This document shows positions 31,918 to 42,818 of a stretch of 42,818 bases of DNA, in pieces; within the stretch, counting starts at the first letter, position 1; every line of letters starts with the position of its first letter. The DNA is from Glomus cerebriforme (taxonomy: Eukaryota > Glomeromycota > Glomeromycetes > Glomerales > Glomeraceae): NCBI GenBank assembly GCA_003550305.1, contig QKYT01000025.1, positions 368,153-410,970 on the forward strand, in the 5' to 3' direction. Both the position numbers and the translations under genes were made by a program. Under the pieces are notes generated by a model. That model did no database searches. It had not been told where the DNA came from and saw nothing but the letters and a program-made list of their open reading frames with translations.

Positions 31918-32208
31918 TAAAAAAAACTTAAAAATTAATGGATGGTTATTTTTTTTTGGATTGTTGAAATGTACACATTGTATGAATTTTTTTTTTTATA
32001 TTGACTAGAAAAAAACTGACGTTAAAATTAAAAAAAATTCTAAGATAAAAGACAAAATAAAAATAAATGTTCATTACAATTAAAAAAAATTCCCAATTTA
32101 TTTTTTTGAAGATCCCCCCTGAATTTGAAAGAGTTGGAAAAGAAAAATTGAAAATCAGTAAAACGAGAAAAAAAAATTAACAATGCAACTTAGGAAAAAA
32201 AAATAATT

Positions 32209-35200
32209 TTATCTCACAAGATCTTCGAGAAATTTATTTATATCATCTTTACTTTTCAATGGGAATAATGTTTTAAATTCAAATTCATTTATTTTTTGTA
32301 CATATTTTTGTTCATCCTATTTATTTAAAAAATAAATAAATATATTATATATTATAAAAATATAGTATGAAATAATTTTTAACTTACCTTATTTTTTAAA
32401 GCACTCGCATATCCCTTCACAATTTTTTCAATTGCCATATCATCATCCAAAGGTTTAAGAAGTTTTGTAATGTCCCGAAAATCAAGTCCGGCACTAAATA
32501 ATAATTGTCCTGTAAAAGAATAAGCCATCGGCGCATCTGCACCAATGTCCATTAAAAATTCCAAAGTTGCTTTGAACCCATTTTTAAAAGTATCAGTATC
32601 ACAAGTTCCAGAAGATACAATTTCTTTGAACAATTTCACAACATTGTCCACATCTTTCTGTTTTTTCTCGATTACTTTGTTTGCGAAAGATTCTATTGCT
32701 TTTGCGTGGTATTCTGTCGGAATCTCCTTAAGGCAAAGGATGACCTCCTGAAATGGTATAACCATATTAATATTTGGATGCAATATTGGGTACTTACAAA
32801 AAGTACAAATATACTATATTATTTATTATTGCACGTACTCGATCATCCAATATTGAGAAGTACTCTTCCATCATATTGTTGATCCTCTTTGTAGCCAACT
32901 CTTCTGGCATCGATTGCACCGACGATGCCCCTTCAGAAGTAGATTTTGATGCCGGTTTGTCAGCTGCTTGAGAATCTTCATTTGTAATACCCTTTGTGCG
33001 TGGGGCTAGTATTATTTTTTTACGTTCCATTGGTGGAGAAGGTTTTTGAGCTTCTGACTCAGAGCTCTTCCTTCCTTCTGAGCTGTCTGCTGTTAATACA
33101 CTATACATATTCGTTGTTGAATTCGTTCGACTAAGGCCTATAGCCTTATCTTCCCGATCTTTATTATCATTCTTATTGATCCAACCTTTAGCACCTCCTG
33201 ATAAGCTCCCAAGTATACCACCCGGTGCTAAATTAACGCTACCGGTGATCTTACTACGAGTTACTGATCCAAATTTAGTAAGGTCACCAACTTTATTTCT
33301 CTGCGATGAACTTCCACCAACAGTACTCCATCCGTCGTTTCCGGATGCAGACGATCCATGAGGTCCCATTCCTTTGTCTGATCGATGTTCACGACGACCT
33401 GAACCACTGCGCGACATTTGCTCTGCAAATTTAGGCATACCTAAAATTTTATATCATGATTAATAATAATAAAAAAATTATAATTTTAAAAATGAGCTTA
33501 CCTCTACCACCTGAGCTAGTCGTTCGTTTCATATAATCATCCTCTTTTTGTTTTGCAGCCTAAAATTGATACATAAATAAATAATTACAATATATATATA
33601 TATATATTATATAAAAAGATTTGTTTAATTAATATATTCAATACACATATGCATATTTTAAATAACATAATGGTTGAATTTTTTTTACGTCTTCGTGAAT
33701 CTCTGCGATTGTCTTTGGAGCATTAATATCTCGTCGCGGTTTCCAAACGTTGGATCGTAAATCAATAAGATCCTAAATAATAATAATAATAATAAAATTT
33801 TGTAATAGTGAGTTTGTGTTATCGCATGTTTCATCAATATGAATACATAATTAATTACAAATTTACCATTATCATGAATTTTATGCGGCTCGACAAATTT
33901 GGAAGCTTCGATATATCTTCCAAACGTTCAAAATAGCTATCCATATATTTTTTCGCCTTTGTGTGGTCAATTTGGTTTGATTTGATTTGTTCATGTGGAT
34001 TTGGTTTTATATGATCAAGTTGCTCCCCTACTGTATTCATTAATTTACATAAACTTTCCATTTCTGCTTCTTCAGGTGAGCCTTGAACTATTATTAATTT
34101 CTTTATACATTCATGCATAATGCGCTCTGTAAGCATATTTAATTTAAATAGTTCACCAATGAAACGTATTAGACCAAGTCCTTGTCTTTTAGCTTTTGCA
34201 GCTGCATAATATTCATCTGACATCAGATCTGGTTCTCCTTTTTCATTGGAAGGTAATGGGATGTTAACCTTCCAACCTTTCTCAAATTCCTCTTGACAAC
34301 GATTAAGAAGATACTTTCTAAACAGTGTACCCCCTTGAACAAATTTACCCTCGGTGTTTCTTACATTTTCATCCACTATTTCAGGGTCAACTCTTTCCAT
34401 CATCTTTCGGCAAAGTTGAGCATACATTGCACAGAAATTCGATTCATCACAAGATTTCTCAAATATAAGACGAATTACTTCTCTCAATATGCGTCCATCC
34501 CTTTCATCCCTCGACTTGTTAGCATAATCAATAATTTGATCTGAAATAGAATCAAATTTTTCCAACGTCAATTTATTTAATAGTGCCTTAACTTTACGTT
34601 GTACTGATTCAATAGGGATGAAATCGTCAGTTGCTTTAGGTAGAATTGTATCAAAAATTGAAGGAACCCATCGGTTCTCTGAACGTTCAAGGGGTGCAAC
34701 CTGTTCTTGTCCTACATTTGGCCCTTGCATTTGATATCCACTTTTGACGTTTCTTCTATTATCTCTACGTCCACTAGATGTACGAGGACTTGGAGGATTT
34801 ACTGTAGATGACATTGATGGAGCTGGTAATAGTGTACTTCCACTTCCGGTACGACCAAGAGGAGTTCGTCCAAAAATACCTGTAGATGTTCCATTTCTCA
34901 AAGATGCGGCAAATCTTTCCTCGCTTGTCGTCTTTGGAAGTTTAAATTCGCCCATTGAAGAAAACTGAGATTGATTTGGACTACCTTTATGCATTGGTCT
35001 TGAACCTGTACTGGTGCGAGAATTACTTGTTCTGCTGTTTTTCTTGTCATCTTTAGGCTCATCCATACCAATAGCGTCTAATGCAGGTAAATTTTCTGGC
35101 TTATCTTTACAAACGTTCATAAATTGCATGAGAAAAGTACGATCATATTTAAATTTCCCTGGCTCAGCGTTAGAATTTAAGGCTGGATTTGGTGACTTGA

Positions 35201-37813
35201 TATGTGGAGGATATTGTACAGAGCTTAAATCATCAATAATACGTGCACTACCGAGCGCACTAAGTGGTGCACTTGGAATCGCAGGTGCAGATGTAGTACG
35301 TGACAAATCTAATGGACCTGGACGATGACCTTTGTTGAACTTTTCTTTTTTAGAATCTTTTTTATCGGACGTCTCAGCTTCTCTCTTTTTATCAACATCT
35401 TCAGCTGCTAATTTTGCCTTAGCTTCTTCCTCTTCCTTTTTCTTTCTCTCAGCTTCTTGTCTCTCCCTTTCTTCCTCTTCTCTTCGCTTTTCTTCTTGCG
35501 CTTTAAGTTCTTTTTCTTTTGCAAGACGTTCCGCCTCTTCTCGTTCTTTACGTTCACGTTCTTCTCGCTCCTCACGTTCTTTACGTTCTTGTTCTTCTTT
35601 TACTTTTACAAGGCGTTCCGCCTCTTCTCGTTCTTTACGTTCGCGTTCTTCACGTTCCTCACGTTCTTTGCGTTCTTTCTCCTCCTTTTCTTTTGCTAGA
35701 CGCTCCTGCTCCTCTCGTTCTTTACGTTCGCGTTCTTCTCGCTCCTCACGTTCTTTGCGTTCTTTCTCCTCCTTTTCTTTTGCTAGACGCTCCTGCTCCT
35801 CTCGTTCTTTACGTTCACGTTCTTCTCGCTCCTCACGTTCTTTACGTTCTTTNTCCTGCTCCTCTCGTTCTTTACGTTCACGTTCTTCTCGCTCCTCACG
35901 TTCTTTACGTTCTTGTTCTTCTTTTTCTTTTACAAGGCGTTCCGCCTCTTCTCGTTCTTTACGTTCGCGTTCCTCTTTATCCTTTTCTGCAGGATTAACA
36001 ATTGGAACAGCGGAACTGGATCTTTCTCTATCAAGATCTTCGGTATTCTTATCAGAAACGGCAGTAAGTGCTTCCTCTCTTTTGTAGTTTTGATTCTTAG
36101 GAAATTGTTGTTGTTGCTGTAAATTATTTATCCTGATAGGATTTTTTGTTACAGGATCAATTATTTCGACGATAGCTTTATTTTGCGGCTTTTGAAAACT
36201 GACAGTATTAACTTGAGGAATATGAGCCTGTGGCATTTGTGGACGTTGTACGTATTGCATTGGTGCATATATAGGAGTAACATATCCTGGATAATATCCA
36301 AGGGGAGGATGAGGATAACTATCCTAGAAAAATATATATGTGAGAAAATTATTATAAAAACAAAAATGATAAAAAACAAAAAAAAAATTAATATATAAAT
36401 ATATATATTATTATATCTCTAAGTAAGGAAAACCTACTCGGTTACCATAGGCGGCATAATTATTATAAATCGGCATTTGCGGAGGCAATGCACCTTGTGT
36501 TGGAACAGGTTGTGGAGCCAAATGTGGAGATGGAAGTGGGATACTTTTATCCCTAGGCCTTGTGGAATATGGAGATTGTGGTACAATAGCTTTATGATGA
36601 TTATTATGATGTGTGTGTTGTGGGTGTTGTCGAGGATGCGGAGAATAATGTGGATGGCCATGTTGATTTGTATGATTCGTATGATTAGGATGATGTGGCG
36701 AATGATGAGGATGAAATGCTGGTTGGCCATCATTTGATGAGACAGTAGAAGACACCGAATCTTTACGATGATTTAATGGAGGATTACTAACCGATGCCGA
36801 AGATTGCTGATGAGACACAGCCGCAGACTGCTGCTGATGTATATTATTAGGTTGATTACGGGCAGGTCCTACATTAGCTACATTAGATTGCCCGACATTC
36901 CTATTGTTTGAATCTTGAAATAGCGGAGGAGCAGAATGTGTACGAGGTATCTCGTTCGCACGCGCAGTTATTGGCGGTTTAGAAATACCATTATTATTGC
37001 TATTATTGTTATTACTAATATTATTAACCCCTGAACCAGAAATTCCAACAGTAGTTGATGTTGCTTGTGTAGCTTGTGTAGTAGGTGTAATAGTATTATT
37101 AGTTTGCAACTATATATTTAAAAGGTAAAAATAATTAAAAAATCTTTTTTTTTTTTAAAAAAAAAAAAGAATAATAATAAAATAAATAAGCTAAAACAGG
37201 TACAAAAATCGTACCAAGTACTTACCGTTCCGAAAGTTGGAACTCCTTTCGTCGGTAAAGATTCAGGAAGCCCACCACCACTTGTAAGCGTTTGACCCGT
37301 CGAAGAAGGCGACGAAGATAACTGTGCGTTCGGTGTACCTATTGATCCAAATACAATAGACGTTGCTAAAAAAAAAAAAATAATAAAAATAAAAGAAAAA
37401 AAGTGTAAATGAAAAATATTATCTTTCGAGGGAAAGCTCGTTAACAAATATTATCTAATTCATAAAAAAGAAAAATTATACTTACGTGCTGATTCCCAAG
37501 CGTGACCTTTCTTTGGTAGCTGTACCGCGCTCTTTTGTTTGATCGGAGCAGAACGACCGGTATTACCATTTCCCATAGTTGAATTATGCTGAGCCTGTGG
37601 CTTCGTTTGTAAGTTATTAATAGGTTTTCCGTTAGCGGATGAAGAAAAGTTTGAGGATGTAGAAGGTCCTGAAGCTTGATTTTGTTGAGACACCTGTTGG
37701 TGGTGGTGTTGTTGATTTTGATGGTGTGGATTATTAGTATGAGAAGCTTGTTTAGTTTTTTGCTGCGCTGCAGCTTGGGCGTAAAGTTTTTGACTGTTAT
37801 TTGTTCGGTTCAT
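32209..37813 (-). CDS. EIF4G: Translation initiation factor eIF4G
   Basis: eIF4G is the scaffold of the cap-binding complex, linking eIF4E, eIF4A and PABP. It is coded on the minus strand. The first exon (37486-37813; MNRTNNSQKLYAQAAAQQKT) and the next two are rich in Asn, Gln, His and Pro. The main exon (about 36325-33868) holds a charged coiled-coil with five ~29-residue repeats (ERLAKEKEEKERKEREE type), the eIF4E-binding motif Y-D-R-T-F-L-M (35127-35147) and the MIF4G domain (PIESVQRKVKALLNKLTLEKF, AQLCRKMMERV, RQGLGLIRFIGELFKLNMLT). Downstream exons give Arg/Ser/Gly-rich linkers and an MA3-type domain (EVILCLKEIPTEYHAKAIES... up to FLEDLVR, stop 32209-32211). MA3 is absent from yeast eIF4G. 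An N at 35853 sits in the repeats. The gene appears functional; some linker exon borders are approximate. Confidence 0.93.
35127..35147 (-). other. eIF4E-binding motif YxxxxL-phi of eIF4G
   Basis: The seven codons read YDRTFLM, fitting the canonical Tyr-x4-Leu-hydrophobic eIF4E-binding helix, and are followed by QFMNVCKDKPENLPALDAIG. Confidence 0.88.
35545..35975 (-). repeat. 87-bp coding tandem repeat in eIF4G, with N-marked short unit
   Basis: Units of 87 bp (29 codons) encode ERLAKEKEEKERKEREEREE... in five copies. Near-identical junctions lie at 35695 and 35782, exactly 87 bp apart. The next unit is only 63 bp and contains the single N (35853), leaving out eight codons around ERLAKEKEE. 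The frame is preserved. The N suggests that assembly collapsed part of the array. Confidence 0.85.
37145..37168. repeat. T12A12 palindrome in an eIF4G intron
   Basis: Twelve T are followed by twelve A in the intron between eIF4G exons 2 and 3. Confidence 0.9.
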
Positions 37814-39535
37814 TTTTTTTGGCGACTATAACATGACAAGATTCGTCGTTACAAATATTAAAGTTAAATAGCTGTATACCGTTCAGCGGTGCACGGCTGT
37901 TAAAAAAGAAATATTAAGTATTGATAAGTAGAAAAAAAATCGATAAAAAAATCGAAAGAAAGATTGGTTATTTTTTTTTGCGATAAAAAAAAACCTTATT
38001 TATATTAAAACCAAAAAAAAAGTCCCCTTTTGTCATCAGAACCTATAGCAATTGGGATTGTGTTGGATTGGATGGATTGTTAATCATAAATTACTGCGGG
38101 TAAATAAATATATGTGATTATTTTTCCTTAAACATGAGTTTTTTCTCATAAGAATACTCCGATGTGGAGGCGTGGAGGCGTCAACTTGATATTTGATTGG
38201 ACATTTGAATTTCAAGAAAAGAACATGCTTTTCAATTGCCTAATTGTCTAGACCGAACAGGACTGAGTTATTGTCATTAAAAATTACTTTTGTTGCATCA
38301 CATGATTGTTACACGATTAAAAATTTTTTTTGTAATTTCATTATTTCAATTGTCTCCGATAATGGAAATTTGAAAGGGGAGTCGGTTTTATGACGTCACT
38401 TAATAGATTTTATAAATAGATTAATTTATTATTTATTAAGGTCATTAAATGAACAATAATACAATACATATATATATATAGTATATATTTTATTTATAGT
38501 ACATATTTTAATTTTATTTAGTTTTTTTTTGGGGGGGGATTATAAATTTGTTAAAAGGAAAAAAATATTATTTTCTATTAGAAGGGACCATTTCTCAGAT
38601 AATAAATATTTATTGTTTCAAATTATTATGTGGCGTTTTTTTTTATAGTTCCATAAAGTAAAACAATAACAAAATATTTTTGTGGCTTTGAGAAATCAGG
38701 TTTTTTTTTTACATAAAAGAATATAATAAAATATCTTAAAATATATCATAGAATGTATACAAAGAAATAATCATATATCTATATTAACAAACAATTAAAA
38801 TATACTCAAATTGTGTAATTTATAATCATTATATTTCTGAAACTTTCAAGCTGACCAGCATTATGATTAATCAAGATTATTTGAACTAAATAACAAAGAA
38901 TTTTAAATGCTATGAAAAATATAACCGTTTAACCGTTTACAATATGAAGATTATATGTAACACGAATAGTGACGCTAATCCCTTTCCTAGGGTCATCCCG
39001 AAAGCTTATAGTAGGACATAAATTTATATCCGATGATACTGATACAGTATTTGATACTCGTACACGTGAGAAATTTTATTAATTGAACATTAAAAAATCA
39101 TTGGCTTAATTTTTTATGTTGTATTTCGTGTATTTCGGCAGACCTGCATCATTCTTGCGTCACAGTTACATAATCGAAGCCTTATAGTAATATCAAAAAA
39201 CAGCTGCACGATCGATGGTGATGAGAATACAAACAGTAATTTTTCCTAAAAAATTAAGCAAAAAAATTATTATTTTTTTTTCTTGCTCACTTAAAAGGGA
39301 TTGAATAATAAAGTTTACTCCAAGGTAAATCAATCTCGTACACTTTTTATCCTGTCCGATTATGTAACATTATTAAATGTTTTTGTTATCATGGAGGTTA
39401 CTCAAAACAAATTAATTATCGGTAATATTTTTGATTTAAACCAATTTTGTAAAGAATTTCAAATTTAAATTTTTTTTTTTTTGCCGTTCTCATTTCTCTC
39501 AATTTCTTTTTTTTTCTCTCTTCCTCACTCTTAAT
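37814..39535. promoter_or_regulatory. Divergent intergenic region eIF4G / GT15
   Basis: About 1.7 kb without a supported exon separates the two divergent genes. It is AT-rich with poly-T tracts, a G9 run at 38532-38540 and a TC-rich stretch (39480-39535) directly before the GT15 start, typical of a fungal promoter pyrimidine tract. Nothing else is recognised. Confidence 0.45.
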
Positions 39536-40863
39536 ATGTTCTATATGTATAAAATTCGAATATTATCACTACGTTCTCCATTAATTAGATTTTTAATATT
39601 ATCACTAATGACGACAAGTATATTTATTTTATACTATCAACTTAAACCAACGACTCGTGATAATTTTTTTAAATATGAATATAATGATCCTTATAAAGAT
39701 CCAGAATTATTATTAAATCCTTATATATCAAATAATTATAAAAGAGTAAATGCTTGTATAGTTGTATTAGTGAGAAATGACGAATTATCTTCTTTAAAAT
39801 CTTCTATGAGACAATTCGAAGACAGATGGAATAAAAAATATAATTATCCTTATGTATTTTTAAATGATGTAGAATTTTCTAAAGAATTTATAAAACAAAC
39901 AAGTTCATTTACTCAATCTGAAACAAAATATGGTAAAAATTTTTTTTTTTTAAAAAAAAAAAATTATATGTATGTGCATTATATATACATTTCTCACTTT
40001 TCTTCACTCCCTTATTTTTCATGTTATGTATAGCTGTGATACCAAAGGAAATGTGGAGTTACCCAAGTTGGATAAATCAAACAAAAGCAGCAGAAAATCG
40101 AAATAAAGCAATAGAGGATAAGATAATTTATGGTGGATCAGAATCATATAGACATATGTGTAGATTTAATTCCGGATTTTTTTTTAGACATCCCGCGTTA
40201 CTTGAATATGATTATTATTGGAGGTTAGAACCTTCAGTGGAATTTATGTGTGATATCGATTATGATCCATTTTTATTTATGAAAAAGAATGATTTATATT
40301 ATGGTTTTACAATATCCCTTTATGAATTTAAAAATACAATACCAACCCTTTGGAATACTACTAAAAATTTTATGAAAAAATATCCCCATTATATTAAAGA
40401 AAATAATGCTTTAAAATGGATTACAAAAGATGATGGAGAAAATTATAATTTATGTCATTTTTGGAGTAATTTTGAAATTGCGAATTTAAATTTTTGGAGA
40501 AGTGAACAATACATTAAATATTTTGAATATTTAGATGAAGAAGGAGGTTTTTTTTATGAGAGATGGGGTGATGCTCCGGTTCATTCAATAGCATTGGCTC
40601 TATTTACAGATAAATCAAAGATTCATTTCTTTAATGATATTTCATATTTACATGCACCTTATCAACATTGTCCCATTAATAAAGATTTTCATGAAAGTGG
40701 AAGATGTCATTGTGATCCTAATAAATCTTTTGGTAAGTAATTTTTTAACCTTGAGGATTTTTTTTTTTTTTTGAGTTTATGATTTTTTTTTACTAATTAT
40801 TATTTCAATATAGATTTAGATTGGTATTCTTGTACTGAAAAATGGTGGGCGCTTGAGTCATAA
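39536..40863 (+). CDS. Alpha-1,2-mannosyltransferase, GT15 (Kre2/Mnt1/Ktr) family
   Basis: This is a Golgi type II membrane enzyme that adds alpha-1,2-mannose from GDP-mannose to O- and N-linked glycans of secretory and cell-wall proteins. Exons 39536-39932, 40034-40732 and 40814-40863 join to 381 residues. A short cytosolic tail precedes a hydrophobic anchor (about residues 19-36: RFLILSLMTTSIFILYYQL). Family blocks follow: ACIVVLVRNDEL, RQFEDRWNKKYNYPYVFLND, YRHMCRFNSGFFFRHPALLE, YYWRLEPSVEFMCDIDYDPF, NYNLCHFWSNFEIANLNFWR (containing the catalytic Glu of Mnt1), FFYERWGDAPVHSIALALF and YQHCP. The ending DLDWYSCTEKWW matches the family's C-terminus. All motifs are present. The specific Kre2/Ktr paralogue cannot be assigned. 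Confidence 0.95.
39940..39963. repeat. T12A12 palindrome at the 5' splice site of GT15 intron 1
   Basis: Directly after the donor GTAAAAA come twelve T and twelve A, so the hairpin arm begins within 8 bases of the exon end. Confidence 0.9.
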
Positions 40864-42317
40864 ACCAATCAGGCTTATATTCTGGATCATAAAGAACATG
40901 TTAAGAAAATTATCTCTATGAACAAAAAAAAGGAAAGAAAAAAAGATTATATTAATTTAATTTAAATATTTAATTATAAAGTATAAAAGTATAAACTAAT
41001 TAATACCTTTTGACCTGTCAATACAGTAAATCTATTATTATATTCATCAAATATTGAAGTCATTGACCACTTTTGTAACTTACGTAAGACAACATATTAA
41101 ACACCCTAATTTATATACAAAAATATATTATATGTATTTTTTTTTTCTTAAAAAAAACAAATACCTTTTCTTTATTACCAACACTAAAAAAGAAAATAAA
41201 ATTAATCACTGGAATTAAAGGGTTATATTAATTAGCTGATTTCGAACATCTGAATACAGTACTTTAACTAATGTATTACATTTTAATTTCATAAAAGGTT
41301 CCTACATCATTAACTTTAAAAAGAGTGTTTTCAAAAAAAAAAAAAACCACCAGTAAAAAAAACAATTAAATACCTTATCAGTTATTGCCACCAATTCTAT
41401 AATGAAAAACTTGAATTTTTTGTTCATTAACAAATTTGTTCTAATTATTCATTAAACTTATCAGATTACTGGTGTTACGAAAAAAAAATTAGGATGTCTA
41501 GACTTAACATACCAGCAACTAAAGTCATTTTTAAAAATAATCTATACCAATTCTATTTTAAGAAAATTAGGTGTCCCTATTATGCATTTAATTATAAAAT
41601 CTTAGCAATCCTACTTTAATATATAACGATTATTCATTTTTTAAAATAATTACTGTCCAGTATTTTATTTAATGAATTTTTGTTTCTATTGCTAAATCTC
41701 TTATATGATGTTCCCGTGACTCAATTGTCCCTTTATAGAATATTTTAGGTTACATTCGGACCAGCACTATAAATTTGGCCGATTGACTATCGGTGAAACA
41801 ATGGACGAGCCCTGATCACAAATGAGAGCTTCTTCCCAACTAACAATAAAATGTACTAATGATATTGTTTCTATTCATTGCTAAAGTTAATTTTTCATAT
41901 CTACCAAGAAATTATATTTAAAATTTTGCTGACCTTCATATTTGTGATTGATAACTAATTTAACACATTCATTATTATAAAAAATGAACAAATATCGTTC
42001 ACAGCGTATTATCTGAATTTCACATGTAGAAAGAAAGCTTGGCATCTCATTTCTTTAACTTTTCGCTTGAATTATGTCAGCAACATTGAACAAAAACAGT
42101 TAAGGCTTATGTTGTGCGATCAAAGTCACATTGATAACCTCCTTTTATTGTGTATTATTATTGGAGTTACAAACATTTATGTGTAATTCATTTTAAATGC
42201 CATCTTTATACGAGTAAAATGCAGAATAAGCCATAAATGTTCATGAAATCATAAAATTTTTCCTTATAAAAAGGTAAGGTTATTATTTATCTAATAAATT
42301 ACATAGCTAATACCGCT
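40864..42317. other. Intergenic, nothing recognised
   Basis: No supported coding segment is seen on either strand; all frames are broken by stops. AT-rich, with several T-run/A-run pairs (around 41138-41156). The final ~80 bases before 42318 are the presumed promoter of the next gene. Confidence 0.5.
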
Positions 42318-42818
42318 ATGGCTGAAAATATTACATTTCCAAAATCACCATTTCCAGATGGTTTGATTAGTATTTCACCATGGGAATTTTGTTCTTTTGA
42401 ACCCCTTACATATATTTATTTTAATATAGCATTTATTGTAATTGCGTATCCTCTATACAGAATTATAGGAGGATTTTTTAATTGGGAATTAGATGTTAAG
42501 ACACCTTCAGTCCACTTTAGTGATATGATGGCACTTGTTAGATATGGATTTATCGTATTTGTTCTTGGTGGTTATTCAAGAACCTTCAAGTACGCAAATT
42601 TTTTTTTTTTAATTAATTAATAAATAATCGTCTTCATTTCTTTTTAATTTTTTTTTTTTCGATTTGTATTTAGCTGGATTATGATATTATCTTTTTATAT
42701 TGCGTTATTTGGTTATGCTTTATTGGCAGAACTTCCATTTGCAAAACAATCATTTCTAACAGTGCGTAATTGGCCAATAAAAATGTGGATATTATTTATA
42801 ACAGCAATTTGTGCTATA
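42318..42818 (+). CDS. Unrecognised multi-pass membrane protein, 3' truncated by window end
   Basis: Two exons are visible, 42318-42590 and 42674 to the window end, joined as SRTF-N-WIMILSFYIALF. At least three, probably four, hydrophobic segments occur: near residues 30-50 (PLTYIYFNIAFIVIAYPLYR), 70-88 (ALVRYGFIVFVLGGY), 92-112 (WIMILSFYIALFGYALLAEL) and 130 onward (MWILFITAICAI). The N-terminus MAENITFPKSPFPDG is soluble and carries an N-glycosylation sequon (NIT). It might be the N-terminal membrane domain of a larger transporter, such as an ABCC-type TMD0, but I see no diagnostic motif. The family is not identified. Confidence 0.75.

Larger units (their letters stand above)
30786..32208. 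other. ACY1-eIF4G intergenic, a decayed tandem duplication
   Basis: This convergent interval contains two copies of a short UTR-like sequence (30847-30941 and 31820-31917), a broken copy of the eIF4G 3' coding part (31260-31640, minus), an N at 31227 in a poly-T tract, and many homopolymer runs. No intact gene lies here. Confidence 0.7.

Noticed and set aside
35332..36087. Plus-strand 251-residue Arg/Ser-rich frame resembling an SR protein
   Set aside because: It is the antisense shadow of the Glu/Arg/Lys repeats of eIF4G; the repeated RSLRSRSS pattern follows from the 87-bp coding repeat, and no splice or start context supports it.

Overview
This is an AT-rich, intron-dense nuclear contig from a filamentous fungus. 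The gene set is fungal: monofunctional TRP4 anthranilate phosphoribosyltransferase, Stt4 PI 4-kinase, myristoylated/palmitoylated Vac8, a GT15 (Kre2/Mnt1) mannosyltransferase, Erv1 and a Kap104-type transportin. The very low GC, long homopolymers and many 60-100 bp GT-AG introns resemble Glomeromycotina (Rhizophagus-like arbuscular mycorrhizal fungi). That placement is inference, not proof.

Layout, left to right. 1-1414 is non-coding with a small palindromic minisatellite. 1415-2245 (+) is a single-exon GT25-type glycosyltransferase. 2337-3200 holds a decayed PIF/Harbinger-type DNA transposon. 4005-5268 (+) is TRP4, convergent with STT4 (5499-13959, -), which is divergent from VAC8 (14659-17176, +). 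17627-19762 (-) encodes an unrecognised protein with recurring Gln-Arg-headed helical repeats. 20165-20665 (-) is an orphan coding relic. 21126-21881 (-) is a mitochondrial-type 'oxidoreductase-like' protein whose cysteine motif is split by a 15-nt microexon. 22700-26616 (-) is transportin and 27272-27898 (-) is Erv1. 29055-30785 (+) is aminoacylase-1. 32209-37813 (-) is eIF4G, with a broken duplicate of its 3' part just downstream (31260-31640). 39536-40863 (+) is a GT15 mannosyltransferase. From 42318 (+) a multi-pass membrane protein runs off the window.

These are mostly unlinked housekeeping genes: tryptophan synthesis, phosphoinositide signalling, vacuole inheritance, nuclear import, mitochondrial disulfide relay, translation initiation and glycosylation. 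They are in divergent or convergent pairs, not operons, and I see no gene cluster, CRISPR array, rRNA or tRNA. The most unusual material is the repeat protein at 17627-19762, the microexons (8, 14 and 15 nt), the tandem duplication between ACY1 and eIF4G, the collapsed-looking repeat with an N in eIF4G, and recurrent T(n)A(n) perfect palindromes in introns. Exon borders were read by eye from GT-AG sites and reading-frame continuity.
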